Source: Chloroflexota bacterium
GTDB taxonomy: Bacteria > Chloroflexota > Anaerolineae > Anaerolineales > Villigracilaceae
Assembly (NCBI GenBank): GCA_024434165.1
Contig: QMIW01000044.1
Location: 1 to 33,118, forward strand
Length of the DNA stretch: 33,118 nucleotides
Direction: 5' to 3'
A model generated the notes under the pieces. It was given only the letters and a program-made list of their open reading frames with translations. It had not been told where the DNA came from and ran no database searches. Position 1 is the stretch's first letter, and every line of letters starts with the position of its first letter. Below are positions 9,377-18,621 of this stretch, piece after piece. Made by a program: the position numbers and the translations under genes.

Positions 9377-9395
9377 TTTGCAAACTTTTTGCAAA
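9377..9395. promoter_or_regulatory. Twin TTTGCAAA sites, candidate operator
   Basis: Two copies of the self-complementary octamer TTTGCAAA lie at 9377-9384 and 9388-9395, 11 bases apart, about one helical turn. They sit in the gap between the divergent regulator and transporter genes. The spacing puts both on one face of the helix, as expected for cooperative binding of a dimeric regulator. Binding by the adjacent regulator is inference. Confidence 0.4.
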
Positions 9396-9417
9396 TTGCC
9401 CATGTTAAGATTGTAAA
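9389..9417 (+). promoter_or_regulatory. Possible sigma-70 type promoter for the ABC transporter operon
   Basis: TTGCAA (9389-9394) and TGTAAA (9412-9417) are separated by 17 bases and each match the -35 and -10 consensus at four of six positions. The -35 would overlap the second TTTGCAAA octamer, an arrangement typical of regulated promoters. The start codon follows 26 bases after the -10. The match is weak. Confidence 0.3.
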
Positions 9418-9443
9418 ACCACCCATGTAAAAGAGGAGATCTT

Positions 9444-11105
9444 ATGAAACGCTTTACCCTGTTCTTGTCTCTGTTGGCTGCGCTGTCGCTGGTCTTGAGC
9501 GCGTGCGGCGGGAATGCACCTGCCGGGACCGATGCCCCCGGCGCTGAACCTGCTGTCACCGATGCGCCTGATGCCACAGAAGAAGCGCCTGCCGGACCGA
9601 TCGTGTTGAAGTACGCCAGCGCAGCGAACATCACCACCTGGGACCCCATCGCTTCCTTCTCGACCGAAGCGGCTTACATGGCAAACATGTACGAGCAGTT
9701 GGTGCGCGTCAACCCGCCCGGAAGCGCCGAACCATTTACCCCGCTGCTGGCTGAAAGCTGGACCAAGAGCGATGACGGCCTGGTGTGGACGTTCAAACTG
9801 CGCCCGAACGTGAAGTTCCACGACGGCGAGACGATGAACGCCGACGCCGTGGTCAAATCCATTATGCTCGCCAAGGAAAAAGCTGGCGCTTCATTCATCT
9901 GGCTCCCGCTCGATAAAGTGGAAGCCGTGGACGATCTGACCGTGCAATTCACGCTCTCGTATGCTCAGCCGCTGGAATTAATCCTCGGCTCGGAATATGC
10001 CGCATACATCATCAGCCCCAAGGCATTGGATGCCGCCGCAGCCGATGAGAACTTCTGGACATCCGGCGTTTCTGCGGGGACCGGTCCGTACATGATCGAA
10101 TCCTATACTCCTGACCAGGAGCTCGTTTTGACCCAATTCACTGACTACTGGGGCGGCTGGGAAGAAGGTCAATATGAAAAGGTGTTGGTGACCTTCGTGC
10201 CTGAAGCCACCACCCGCCAGCAATTGCTCGAAGGCGGCGAAGTGGACCTGGTAACAAGCGTCCCCAACGATTCGTTCGCTTCGTTCCAGTCGAATCCCGA
10301 TTACTTCACTTCACTCGAACCGGCATTGTTCAACTACACTGCGTTCTTCAACACCCTGCGCCCGCCGCTGGATAATGTTAAAGTGCGCCAGGCGCTTTCG
10401 TACGCCATCCCCTACGAAGACATCATCGCCATCGGCGCGAGCGGACGCGGCACACAATCGCGCGGTCCCGTCCCTGCGGGCGTGTTCCCCTACTCGGAAG
10501 ATGTTCCGCAATACACCTACGACCTCGAAAAAGCCAGGGCATTGTTGACAGAAGCCGGGTACGAAGGCGGCGGGTTCAGCCTCAAACTGACCTATGCCTC
10601 CGAGAACTCCACTGAAGAAGCCTTCGCCCCGCTCATCAAGGACTCCTTTGCGCAGATCGGCGTGGACGTCACCATCGAGGCGCTTGAGTTCACCCAGCAA
10701 TGGGAACTCGCCAAGAGCGACCCCGCCAACGCGCAGGATATCTTCCTCCTGCTCTACTGGCCCACCTACTCCGATGCCGGCGCCGACAATATGTGGAGCA
10801 TGTTCTACGGCAACCCCGCGAACCCCGGCAACCTCAATGCCACCAAGTTCAACCTCTCCTACTGGATGAACGAAGGCTACAACGCCATCATGGATGAAGC
10901 GGGCGCATTGAGCGGCACCGATATCGAAGCCGCACGCGCCAAGTATGCCGAAGCCCAGAAACTGCTCGTGGAAGAAGCGCCCGCCGCTTTCCTCTTCGAC
11001 ACCATGGTTGCCTTCGTCATCCCGAATCATGTGACGGGTTTCCAATACAACCTGAACTACCCTGACGTGCGCTACTGGTTTTACGACCTGCGCCCGGCGA
11101 ACTAA
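9444..11105 (+). CDS. Solute-binding lipoprotein of a peptide-type ABC transporter
   Basis: Extracytoplasmic solute-binding protein, family 5 (SBP_bac_5; oligopeptide, dipeptide and nickel binders). The 553-residue precursor has a lipoprotein signal peptide with lipobox LSAC and the lipidated cysteine at 21. A low-complexity Ala/Pro/Asp/Thr tether reaches to about residue 50. Family landmarks include the DPIASF segment, LAESWTKSDDGLVWTFKLRPNVKFHDG, and the hinge region around VRQALSYAIPYEDI. AGGAG lies 7 bases ahead of the ATG. The downstream permease and ATPase genes complete the importer. Ligand class cannot be decided from sequence; peptides are typical but family 5 also takes up opines, sugars and amides. 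Confidence 0.9.
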   Translation: MKRFTLFLSLLAALSLVLSACGGNAPAGTDAPGAEPAVTDAPDATEEAPAGPIVLKYASAANITTWDPIASFSTEAAYMANMYEQLVRVNPPGSAEPFTPLLAESWTKSDDGLVWTFKLRPNVKFHDGETMNADAVVKSIMLAKEKAGASFIWLPLDKVEAVDDLTVQFTLSYAQPLELILGSEYAAYIISPKALDAAAADENFWTSGVSAGTGPYMIESYTPDQELVLTQFTDYWGGWEEGQYEKVLVTFVPEATTRQQLLEGGEVDLVTSVPNDSFASFQSNPDYFTSLEPALFNYTAFFNTLRPPLDNVKVRQALSYAIPYEDIIAIGASGRGTQSRGPVPAGVFPYSEDVPQYTYDLEKARALLTEAGYEGGGFSLKLTYASENSTEEAFAPLIKDSFAQIGVDVTIEALEFTQQWELAKSDPANAQDIFLLLYWPTYSDAGADNMWSMFYGNPANPGNLNATKFNLSYWMNEGYNAIMDEAGALSGTDIEAARAKYAEAQKLLVEEAPAAFLFDTMVAFVIPNHVTGFQYNLNYPDVRYWFYDLRPAN

Positions 11106-11129
11106 TCAGGGTGTAAATTAAAATAATTT

Positions 11130-11274
11130 CGTAGGGGCGGCCCGTCAACGCCAAACAGAATCTCGGTTGAGCATTGAATGGTCGCCCTGTTTATAAACAA
11201 GGCGCTTTTGCACACCGGGCGACCCGCCCTGTGCGCAATGGGGTTCTTGACGATTAGAATGGGTCGCCCCTACG
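11130..11274. repeat. Nested inverted repeat of the CGTAGGGGCG family
   Basis: The outer arms CGTAGGGGCGGCCC (11130-11143) and GGGTCGCCCCTACG (11261-11274) pair at 13 of 14 positions. An inner pair GGTCGCCC (11180-11187) and GGGCGACC (11217-11224) is perfect. It fills the gap between the solute-binding protein and the first permease. Similar GTAGGGGC repeats are known to me from other large bacterial genomes. In an mRNA it would form a long branched hairpin and could protect or terminate the upstream transcript. Confidence 0.75.
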
Positions 11275-11286
11275 ATAACCATATTC

Positions 11287-12309
11287 ATGCAAAAACTCGA
11301 ATTCCTTCTTCGTCGTTTAGGCGCTTCCCTTTTCGTGTTGATCGGGGTCTCGGTCATCACGTTCTTCATTGCGCGGGTCGTGCCTGCCAACCCGGCAGCC
11401 TTGTACATCGGACCCAAAGCCCGGCAGGAGGATATCGAACGTGTAACAAGGCAGCTGGGTCTCGATAAACCGCTCCCGGTTCAATATGCGGTGTACATGC
11501 AGGAACTTCTACGCGGCGACCTGGGCACATCCATTTCCACAAAGCGCCCGATCACGGAAGAACTTGCCGGGCGCATTCCCGCCACCATGGAATTGCTTTT
11601 CTCCGGCATGCTCATCGCCATCCTTTTGGGAGTGCCGCTCGGCGTATTGAGCGCGCGCTGGCAGGGCAAACCATTCGATTGGATGGTACGCATCATTTCG
11701 ATTGTGGGCGTTTCGATGCCTGCCTTTTTCCTCGGACTTATTTTACAGATCGTCTTTTTCCGCAATCTGGAAATCCTTCCGCTGGCGGGCAGGGTGGACA
11801 GCGACTTACGCTTTTCACATCCGCTGACGGAGATCACCAACTTTATTTTGCTCGATTCTCTCCTGACCTCGAACTGGGTCACCCTCAAGGATGCTTTTCT
11901 ACACCTGATCCTTCCCGCCTTTACGCTGGCGGCATACCCCATCGGTCTCATCGCCCGCATGACCCGCGCCGCCATGCTCGAAGTGCTCGAGCAGGATTAC
12001 ATCCGCACGGCAAAGGCGTATGGCATTCGCCAGTATTTCATCATTTATTTTTACGCGTTGAAAAACGCCATCAGCCCCGCGTTGACCGTCATCGGCTTGA
12101 CCTTTGCTTTTGCATTGACGGGCACGTTCTTCGTTGAAGTGCTGTTCAACTGGCCCGGGCTGGGGCTGTTCACCGTCCGCTCGTTGTTGAATTTGGATTA
12201 TCCCGCCATCATGGGCATGACTCTCTTCGGCGCTACGGGCTATGTGCTCATCAACCTCCTCGTTGATTTGCTGCAAGCCTGGGTTGATCCGCGCATCAGT
12301 TTGAGATGA
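11287..12309 (+). CDS. ABC transporter permease, DppB/OppB type
   Basis: First integral-membrane subunit of the importer, 340 residues. The N-terminal helix and the segment IARVVPANPAALY, followed by the LGLDKPLPVQYAVYMQELLRGDLGTS region, are diagnostic of the DppB/OppB/GsiC branch. About six membrane helices are visible. The cytoplasmic coupling loop (EAA motif) that contacts the ATPase is at YIRTAKAYGIRQYFIIYFYA. It overlaps the next permease as ATGA at 12306-12309. A long repeat separates it from the solute-binding gene, but strand and family leave little doubt that they work together. Confidence 0.93.
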   Translation: MQKLEFLLRRLGASLFVLIGVSVITFFIARVVPANPAALYIGPKARQEDIERVTRQLGLDKPLPVQYAVYMQELLRGDLGTSISTKRPITEELAGRIPATMELLFSGMLIAILLGVPLGVLSARWQGKPFDWMVRIISIVGVSMPAFFLGLILQIVFFRNLEILPLAGRVDSDLRFSHPLTEITNFILLDSLLTSNWVTLKDAFLHLILPAFTLAAYPIGLIARMTRAAMLEVLEQDYIRTAKAYGIRQYFIIYFYALKNAISPALTVIGLTFAFALTGTFFVEVLFNWPGLGLFTVRSLLNLDYPAIMGMTLFGATGYVLINLLVDLLQAWVDPRISLR

Positions 12310-13220
12310 TGGACGACAGACCGCAGAAAACCATGACCATTGCCGCCACATCCACCCGTTCCACAGATTCCACGCGCACAGCGCGGCATGTGCTGTCGGT
12401 CATTTTGCGCGACCCGCTCTCATTGACCGGCACGTTTATCATCATTCTGGTGCTGTTCATGGCGGTCTTTGCCGAACAGGCGGCGCCGTATCCCGAAGAA
12501 GGAAAAGGCAAGACCAATGCGCCCAATACCCTCATGGCTCCCTCGGCCGACCATTGGTTTGGAACCGACAAACTCGGACGGGATATTCTCAGCCGCATCA
12601 TCATGGGGGCGCGCTCGGCGTTGATCGTTCCCATTGGGGTGGTGCTGTTTGCGGTGCTGCTCGGCGCGCCGCTTGGCGCGTTGGCTGGGTACAAAGGCGG
12701 CTGGCTCGATGAAGTCATCATGCGCATCACGGATTTGTTCCTTGCCTTCCCTTCATTACTATTGGCAATGGCAATTGCCTCCGCTCTCGGGCGCGGATTG
12801 GACAAAGCCGCCATCGCGCTGGTCGTTTCCTGGTGGCCCTGGTACACGCGCATCGCGCGCGGAGTGGCGGTCGGCTTGAGGGAGAGATATTTTGTAGAGG
12901 CGGCACAAGCCATCGGCGTGTCTGATGCGGTCATTATCTTCCGCCACATTTTGCCCAACACCATCTCCCCCATCCTCGTGCAAGCCACCGTGGACATGGG
13001 TACAGTCATCCTTGCCATGGGCGGGCTTGCCTTTCTTGGGTTGGGCACTCAGCCGCCCGCGCCCGATTGGGGTTTGATGGTCAGCGAAGGCAGGACGTAC
13101 ATCCTCGAACAATGGTGGATTGCGACCTTCCCCGGCATGGCGATCTTCATCGTGGTGCTGGCGTTCAATTTATTGGGCGACACGCTGCGTGATATCTTTG
13201 ACCCGAGGCAGTACAAATGA
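12306..13220 (+). CDS. ABC transporter permease, DppC/OppC type
   Basis: Second permease subunit, 304 residues, forming a heterodimer channel with the DppB-type protein. It has a hydrophilic Ser/Thr-rich N-terminus of about 30 residues, one membrane helix, the family segment HWFGTDKLGRDILSRIIMGAR, then five helices. The coupling loop is EAAQAIGVSDAVIIFRH. It ends with the typical NLLGDTLRDIFDPR tail. The start overlaps the stop of the upstream permease, so translation is probably coupled. An upstream start is ruled out by that overlap. Confidence 0.93.
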   Translation: MMDDRPQKTMTIAATSTRSTDSTRTARHVLSVILRDPLSLTGTFIIILVLFMAVFAEQAAPYPEEGKGKTNAPNTLMAPSADHWFGTDKLGRDILSRIIMGARSALIVPIGVVLFAVLLGAPLGALAGYKGGWLDEVIMRITDLFLAFPSLLLAMAIASALGRGLDKAAIALVVSWWPWYTRIARGVAVGLRERYFVEAAQAIGVSDAVIIFRHILPNTISPILVQATVDMGTVILAMGGLAFLGLGTQPPAPDWGLMVSEGRTYILEQWWIATFPGMAIFIVVLAFNLLGDTLRDIFDPRQYK

Positions 13221-13226
13221 ATCCTT

Positions 13227-13322
13227 CGTCATTGCGAGGGCGCTCTTGCTTTTCGCCCGAAGCAATCTCAGGTTTACTCATGAGATTGCTTCGTCGGGCT
13301 GTTGCCCTCCTCGCAATGACGG
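13227..13322. repeat. Double inverted repeat of the CGTCATTGCGAGG family
   Basis: The outer arms CGTCATTGCGAGG (from 13227) and CCTCGCAATGACG (to 13321) are perfect 13-base complements. The inner arms GAAGCAATCTCA (13259-13270) and TGAGATTGCTTC (13281-13292) are perfect 12-base complements. This word pair is a widespread noncoding repeat in unrelated bacteria. Here it occupies the gap between the DppC-type permease and the first ATPase, inside the operon. Confidence 0.8.
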
Positions 13323-13335
13323 GTAAAAGTATTTT

Positions 13336-14310
13336 ATGAGCACGTTACTGAATGTTTCTGATTTAAGTCTCGAATTCAAAACCGGGCGCGGCACGCTCAA
13401 AGCCTTGAACGGTATTTCATTCGACGTGCGTACGCGCGAAATCTTCGGCTTGGTCGGTGAGACCGGCTGCGGCAAGACCGTGACGGGGCTTTCGATCCTG
13501 CGCCTGCTTCCGCGCTCGGCGCGCATCACGAACGGCGAAATAGTTTTTTGGGACAAAAATCTACTGACCGTGCCGAACAAGGAAATGGAAACGATCCGCG
13601 GCGGCGAGATTGCGATGATCTTTCAGGATCCATCCTCTTCGCTCAACCCGGTCTTTACCATCGGTTCACAGATGGAACGAGTGCTGCGTCAGCATAAAGG
13701 CATGAACAGCAAAGCCGCCAACGAACGCGCCGCGCAAATGTTGAACGCGGTCGGCTTGCCCGATGTCAAACGCATGCTGGCGGCATATCCGCATCAACTT
13801 TCGGGCGGGCAGCAGCAGCGTGTGATGATTGCGATGGCTTTATCCTGCGAGCCGCGCCTGCTCATCGCCGACGAACCGACGACGGCATTGGATGTGACCA
13901 TTCAAGCGCAGATTCTGCGTCTGCTGCGAGACCTGCAAACGCAATTCGATTTTTCGGTCATTCTTATCACGCACAACCTCGGCGTCGTCGCGCAAACGTG
14001 CGACCGTCTTGCCGTGCTGTATGCGGGGCGCGTGGCGGAGATCGGCTCGACGAACGACATCTTCAACAATCCACAGCATCCCTACACGCGCGGGCTGATG
14101 AACGCCATTCCCAAGCCCGGCTCACGCGGCAAACGCATGCAAGCCATCCCCGGCACGGTTCCGTCGAATCCCGGCGCGGTTCAGGGATGTCCCTTCGCGC
14201 CAAGGTGTGAATCTGCCTTTGACCGCTGCGAAACTCAAACGCCGCCACTTTTGAATGTCAACGAAAGACATCTAGCATCCTGTTTCTTGATTGGAAAAAC
14301 TGATAACTGA
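13336..14310 (+). CDS. ABC transporter ATPase, DppD/OppD type
   Basis: One of two ATPases that power the importer; 324 residues. Visible motifs are Walker A GETGCGKT (41-48), Q-loop [10 protein letters not shown] (about 96-105), signature LSGGQQQR (155-162), Walker B LLIADE (175-180) and the H-loop in ILITHNLG. The C-terminus has the oligopeptide-transporter extension with spaced cysteines ([15 protein letters not shown]), typical of OppD/DppD/NikD. The last codons and the short gap after it contain a repeat-like ACTGATAACTGATCACT string. No strong Shine-Dalgarno is visible. Confidence 0.93.
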   Translation: MSTLLNVSDLSLEFKTGRGTLKALNGISFDVRTREIFGLVGETGCGKTVTGLSILRLLPRSARITNGEIVFWDKNLLTVPNKEMETIRGGEIAMIFQDPSSSLNPVFTIGSQMERVLRQHKGMNSKAANERAAQMLNAVGLPDVKRMLAAYPHQLSGGQQQRVMIAMALSCEPRLLIADEPTTALDVTIQAQILRLLRDLQTQFDFSVILITHNLGVVAQTCDRLAVLYAGRVAEIGSTNDIFNNPQHPYTRGLMNAIPKPGSRGKRMQAIPGTVPSNPGAVQGCPFAPRCESAFDRCETQTPPLLNVNERHLASCFLIGKTDN

Positions 14311-14323
14311 TCACTATTCACTA

Positions 14324-15313
14324 ATGACTGCTCTCATCGAAATCCACTCTCTCAAAAAACATTTCCGATTACCCGGCGGCTGGCTCTCCGGGCAGACCAA
14401 ACACGTCTATGCCGTGGATGGGGTTGACCTGACCATCGCCTCTGGCGAGACCTTTGGCTTGGTCGGTGAATCCGGCTGCGGGAAGACCACGCTGGGGCGG
14501 ATGATCCTGCGGCTGATCGAGCCGACCTCGGGCAGCATCCTGTTTGATGGCAAAGACATCACTGCGGTTGGCAGGCAGAATATGAAGCCCATCCGCCGCG
14601 AAATGCAGATCGTATTTCAGAATCCGCTTTCATCGCTCAGTCCGCGCATGAAGGTGGAGCAGATCGTGGCTGAACCGCTGCTCACTCACAAGGTTTTGGC
14701 AAGGGATGAAATCCGTCCGCGCGTGATCGAATTGCTCAAGCAGGTCGGCTTGGGCGAACAGCATTTAGACCGCTTTCCTCATGAAATATCCGGCGGGCAA
14801 TGTCAGCGTGTGGCGGCGGCGCGGGCTTTGGCATTGAACCCGAAGTTGATCGTGCTGGATGAACCCACGTCTGCATTGGATGTTTCGGTGCAGGCGCAGA
14901 TCATCAACCTGTTGGATGACCTTAAAAAATCGTTCGGGCTGACCTATCTTTTCATCTCGCACGATCTGAACGTCGTGCAGCACATCAGTGATCGCATTGG
15001 CGTGATGTATTTGGGCAAGTTGGTGGAAGTCGGTTCGGCGGAAGAGATCTATAACCAGCCGCTGCACCCGTACACGCAGGCGTTGTTTGGCGCGATCCCC
15101 ATGCCGGTGGTTGGAGAGCAGCGTGAATTGAAAGTCTTGGAAGGCAATGTGCCCAGCCCCGTCAACCCGCCGAGCGGCTGCCGCTTTCACACGCGCTGCC
15201 CGATCGCACAGAAAAAGTGTCAGGAAACCGAACCAGTTTTACGGGAAGTTCGAAGCGGCACTTCGTCTTCGCTCAGCACAGGGCATCTCGTCGCCTGCCA
15301 TCTTGTGGAATAA
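14324..15313 (+). CDS. ABC transporter ATPase, DppF/OppF type
   Basis: Second ATPase of the importer, 329 residues from this ATG. It has Walker A GESGCGKT (48-55), Q-loop [10 protein letters not shown], signature ISGGQCQR, Walker B LIVLDEPT and the H-loop ISHDLNVV. The C-terminal extension [16 protein letters not shown] is the OppF/DppF hallmark. A TTG start at 14291 would overlap the upstream ATPase and add 11 residues coded by repeat-like sequence, so the ATG at 14324 is preferred. The gap to the upstream gene is 13 bases. The amidase follows 21 bases downstream on the same strand and is probably co-transcribed. Confidence 0.93.
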   Translation: MTALIEIHSLKKHFRLPGGWLSGQTKHVYAVDGVDLTIASGETFGLVGESGCGKTTLGRMILRLIEPTSGSILFDGKDITAVGRQNMKPIRREMQIVFQNPLSSLSPRMKVEQIVAEPLLTHKVLARDEIRPRVIELLKQVGLGEQHLDRFPHEISGGQCQRVAAARALALNPKLIVLDEPTSALDVSVQAQIINLLDDLKKSFGLTYLFISHDLNVVQHISDRIGVMYLGKLVEVGSAEEIYNQPLHPYTQALFGAIPMPVVGEQRELKVLEGNVPSPVNPPSGCRFHTRCPIAQKKCQETEPVLREVRSGTSSSLSTGHLVACHLVE

Positions 15314-15334
15314 ATCCCATTCTTGGAGAATATC

Positions 15335-16237
15335 ATGAGTCGTTTATTTGGAATCGCCGGTGTGCAAATGTCTGTGGAAGCATGGGATATGGACGGGACG
15401 TTCGAGAAGATGGCGGACGTGGCGTTGAACATCCGCAAGCAAATGCCGTGGATCAACATGGTGGTGTATCACGAGCTGGTGGTGCCAGGGTTGGTGCAAT
15501 TCAAAACGCCGGTGGATGTGAACTGGTGGAAGAAGAACAGCGGATCTGTGCCCGGACCACAGACAGATCGTTTATGCGACCTTGCGCGCAAGACCAGGCA
15601 ATGGCTGGTGCCCGGCTCGATGTGGGAAATGCACGAAGACAAGATGTACAACACATCAGTGGTGATATCGCCCAACGGTGACATTGTGGCGAAATACCGC
15701 AAGATGTTCCCGTGGCTGCCGTATGAAGCCGGAACAACCGCAGGTGACCAGTTCTGCGTGTTCGATATTCCCAATGTGGGTCGCTTCGGTTTGTGCATTT
15801 GCTACGACATGTGGTTCCCCGAAGTCTCGCGCACGCTGGCATGGATGGGCGCGGAGGTCATCATTCAACCGACACTCACGCCGACATCCGACCGCGAGTT
15901 GGAATTGGTCATGGCTCGCGCGAACGCGTTATTCAACCAATGCTACTTCGTCAGTGTCAACGGCATCGGGCAATGGGGCGGCGGACGATCCACGATCATT
16001 GACCCGGATGGGCGCATCCTGCAACAAGCGGGCACGAATCAAACCTTTATGACCGAAATGCTCGATCTCGATCACACCACGCGCACGCGTGAATATGGCA
16101 CGATTGGGCTGGCACAAACCCTCAAGCAATTACGAGACTCGGGACATAAGTTCCCGATCTATGAAAATCATGGACTGACGCAGGGAGGTTTCAAAGGGCT
16201 TGGGAAATTGACGTTCCATCACATCGAACATAAATAA
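15335..16237 (+). CDS. Nitrilase-superfamily amidase, aliphatic amidase/formamidase-like
   Basis: Probable cytoplasmic carbon-nitrogen hydrolase of 300 residues. The catalytic triad of the superfamily is visible: Glu47 in YHELVVPG, Lys123 in KYRKMFPW, and Cys156 in CICYDMWFPE. The KYRK-x2-PW-x-P-x-E stretch is closer to aliphatic amidase (AmiE) and formamidase (AmiF) than to cyanide or nitrile hydrolases, so amide cleavage with ammonia release is the likely reaction. The protein is shorter than AmiE/AmiF (about 335-345), lacking C-terminal residues. A TTG at 15323 is in frame, but GGAGA at 15325-15329 is the ribosome site for the ATG at 15335. Linkage to a peptide-type importer suggests that it acts on the imported compound. 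Confidence 0.85.
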   Translation: MSRLFGIAGVQMSVEAWDMDGTFEKMADVALNIRKQMPWINMVVYHELVVPGLVQFKTPVDVNWWKKNSGSVPGPQTDRLCDLARKTRQWLVPGSMWEMHEDKMYNTSVVISPNGDIVAKYRKMFPWLPYEAGTTAGDQFCVFDIPNVGRFGLCICYDMWFPEVSRTLAWMGAEVIIQPTLTPTSDRELELVMARANALFNQCYFVSVNGIGQWGGGRSTIIDPDGRILQQAGTNQTFMTEMLDLDHTTRTREYGTIGLAQTLKQLRDSGHKFPIYENHGLTQGGFKGLGKLTFHHIEHK

Positions 16238-16302
16238 AGGAGGTTCAGGGGCTGCGTCTTTTCATTTTCAATCGCCGTCATCCATCGCCAAAGGAGAAAA
16301 AA

Positions 16303-18597
16303 ATGAAAAAGTCCTTCATGGGAGTCTGCATCGGCATACTCCTGATCGTTTCCTTATTATTACCAAGAGCCTCAGGGGTGAAGGCACAAGCCAGTACCAT
16401 TTACACCACCAACTTCAACAGCGGCTATTCAGGGTGGACTGCGGCTGGGTCGGTTTCCAGCGTGTCCTCTCCAACCATTCAACCCAACTCAGTCCGCATG
16501 GTGGGCGCGGGCGCTTCCATTACCAAAACCGTTTCCACAGTGGGTTATACGGGAATTAGTGTTACATGGAATATGGCAGCAAGTTCTCTGGAAGATGGCG
16601 AATTTTGTTATATGGAGTATAACACCGGCTCCGGCTGGACTGTTATTGGCACGGTTGCTAATGGACAGGATAATTCCACGTTCTATAACGGAACAACGAA
16701 CAATATTTCCGGCGCGGATAACAACGCCAACTTCCAGGTGCGCTATCGCACTCAAACCGCGAATTCTACTGGCGACTATTGCTATGCTGAAGATATAACC
16801 GTGAGCGGAACCTCCGGTGCAGTGCCGACCAATACCCCGACTCTGACTCCCACCCCGCCAGGACCCACGCCCACTCCGCCTCCGGGCGGGTCTGTGCCGG
16901 GTGATCCGCTCACGGGCAATGGCAACGTCACCCGCACCCTGCTCACCCACAACGACTTGATGACCGGCTCCAGTTCTGCTCCTGTTGATGACAGTGCCTT
17001 TGCCCTGCCCGCCAATGCCGCCATGCCTGACCACGTCTTTGAAGGCAGGCTCGAACTCAGCAACGAAGCCACCAGTGGCGGATTCTCTGAAGTCAAAGAT
17101 ACCTATCGTTACACCGGCGCAGGCGACGACCCGCGCAAGCATCTGCCCGAATTCAGTTTTGAATTTGTTCAGAACGGCAGTCACTTGATCCCCGTCACAC
17201 AAGGGCTGATCTACACGGGTCACCCCTACTGGAACTACCTCATCGGTCCCGGACGTGTTTGGAAAGAAACCAGCGACAACGGCTATTCCCGTGCGGCTTT
17301 CCCCTTCGCGCTTGTGCAACGCAATGCCAACTGCACCCACAACGGCGTGATGACCTTCCTGTTCAACAACAGCGGCGTCTCCAAAGTCCGCTATCAGATC
17401 ACGCAGGAAACCTGTGTCTATTACAAGGTCAACATGTGGGGACAACTGACCGCGACGTATTCTCCCTACGCTGTGACGGATGCCGCCGCCCTCAAAGCGA
17501 ATCATGCGCTGGAAGTTGGCAACCGCCTCCCCACCAAGCCGATAACTGATCTTGCCACCGATTACCCATCCGCCGGGATAGATACCAACGTCTTCGGCAG
17601 TGGCGTCACCGCCCAGCATATGACCTATTACGGCGTGATCTATAACGGCGTCAACTATGTCTCCGGCTGTACCACACGCTATGGAACTTATGCCTTTTGC
17701 GAGAACTTGCGCGCACCATCGTACTCCACGGCAAAGTCCGCATTTGCAGGCACAGCGTTAATGCGTCTTGGACAAAAATACGGTACTGGTGTTTATAACC
17801 TGCTTGTCAAAGACTACGTCCCTGAAACCACATCCAGTATCGGCGTTTGGACAAACGTCACCTTCAACAACACCATTGACATGGCGACCGGCAATTACCG
17901 CCTTGCCGGGTATGAATCCGACGAAGCCGGCTCTTACATGGAAACCTTCTTCCTCGCCGAGCCCTATACCGATAAGATGACCGCCGCCTTGAACTTTCCC
18001 TTCAAGGTCAATCCGGGCGCCTATTGGGTCTATCACTCGTCCGATACCTTCATCGTGGCACGCGCCATGAACAATTACCTGCAAACGCAGGAAGGCTCCG
18101 GCGCAGACATCTTCAACATGGTGAAAAATGAAGTCTATGCGCCCATCAACTTGAGCGCCGGCGTCAGCACCATCCGCACGGATAATGCCTCCTTCGGTTC
18201 TCCATTCGGCGGTTATGGTCTGTTCTGGACGCGCGACGACATTGCCAAGGTCGCCAAATTCCTCAACAACGACAACGGCATCGCCAACGGGACGCAAATC
18301 CTGCAACCCGATATGCTCGCTGACTCGATGCAAGACGACGCCACCGATCGCGGTCTCGACACCACCGGCACACCCGTTTTCAAATACAACAATGGCTTCT
18401 GGGCAAAGAACATGACCCCGTCTGAATTCCCGCAATACTCCTGCTCGTTCTGGGTTCCGTTCATGTCTGGGTATGGCGGCATCACCGTCGCCATGGCACC
18501 CAACGGCGCCACCTACTACTACTTCAGCGACAACGAAGAATTCAGCTGGTACAACGCCGTGCATGAAATGAACAAGCTCAGCCCGTATTGCCCGTAG
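16303..18597 (+). CDS. Secreted serine hydrolase of the beta-lactamase/esterase fold
   Basis: Probable exported hydrolase of 764 residues. It has a signal peptide (about 1-30), an N-terminal beta-rich domain (about 33-165) that may bind substrate or the cell wall, a Pro/Thr-rich linker (about 175-201), a middle domain with paired cysteines, and a C-terminal beta-lactamase-like region. The catalytic set is S475-T-A-K478 (SxxK), Y577-H-S579 (YxS), and S-G-Y-G-G at 722-726 where lactamases have KTG. The Y/W-G-G third motif is like class VIII esterases such as EstB, so esterase, amidase or D-peptidase activity fits better than beta-lactamase. AAGGAG precedes the ATG. It lies 65 bases after the amidase. 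Substrate is unknown. Confidence 0.75.
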   Translation: MKKSFMGVCIGILLIVSLLLPRASGVKAQASTIYTTNFNSGYSGWTAAGSVSSVSSPTIQPNSVRMVGAGASITKTVSTVGYTGISVTWNMAASSLEDGEFCYMEYNTGSGWTVIGTVANGQDNSTFYNGTTNNISGADNNANFQVRYRTQTANSTGDYCYAEDITVSGTSGAVPTNTPTLTPTPPGPTPTPPPGGSVPGDPLTGNGNVTRTLLTHNDLMTGSSSAPVDDSAFALPANAAMPDHVFEGRLELSNEATSGGFSEVKDTYRYTGAGDDPRKHLPEFSFEFVQNGSHLIPVTQGLIYTGHPYWNYLIGPGRVWKETSDNGYSRAAFPFALVQRNANCTHNGVMTFLFNNSGVSKVRYQITQETCVYYKVNMWGQLTATYSPYAVTDAAALKANHALEVGNRLPTKPITDLATDYPSAGIDTNVFGSGVTAQHMTYYGVIYNGVNYVSGCTTRYGTYAFCENLRAPSYSTAKSAFAGTALMRLGQKYGTGVYNLLVKDYVPETTSSIGVWTNVTFNNTIDMATGNYRLAGYESDEAGSYMETFFLAEPYTDKMTAALNFPFKVNPGAYWVYHSSDTFIVARAMNNYLQTQEGSGADIFNMVKNEVYAPINLSAGVSTIRTDNASFGSPFGGYGLFWTRDDIAKVAKFLNNDNGIANGTQILQPDMLADSMQDDATDRGLDTTGTPVFKYNNGFWAKNMTPSEFPQYSCSFWVPFMSGYGGITVAMAPNGATYYYFSDNEEFSWYNAVHEMNKLSPYCP

Positions 18598-18621
18598 TAA
18601 GGTCAATCAACAATCACCAAC

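Noticed and set aside
14291-14323. Upstream TTG start for the DppF-type ATPase
   Set aside because: It overlaps the preceding gene and adds residues coded by repeat-like sequence; the ATG at 14324 matches the family start.
16489-17619. A 376-codon - strand open frame inside the serine hydrolase gene
   Set aside because: Antisense shadow; the + strand frame has a signal peptide, linker and catalytic motifs.
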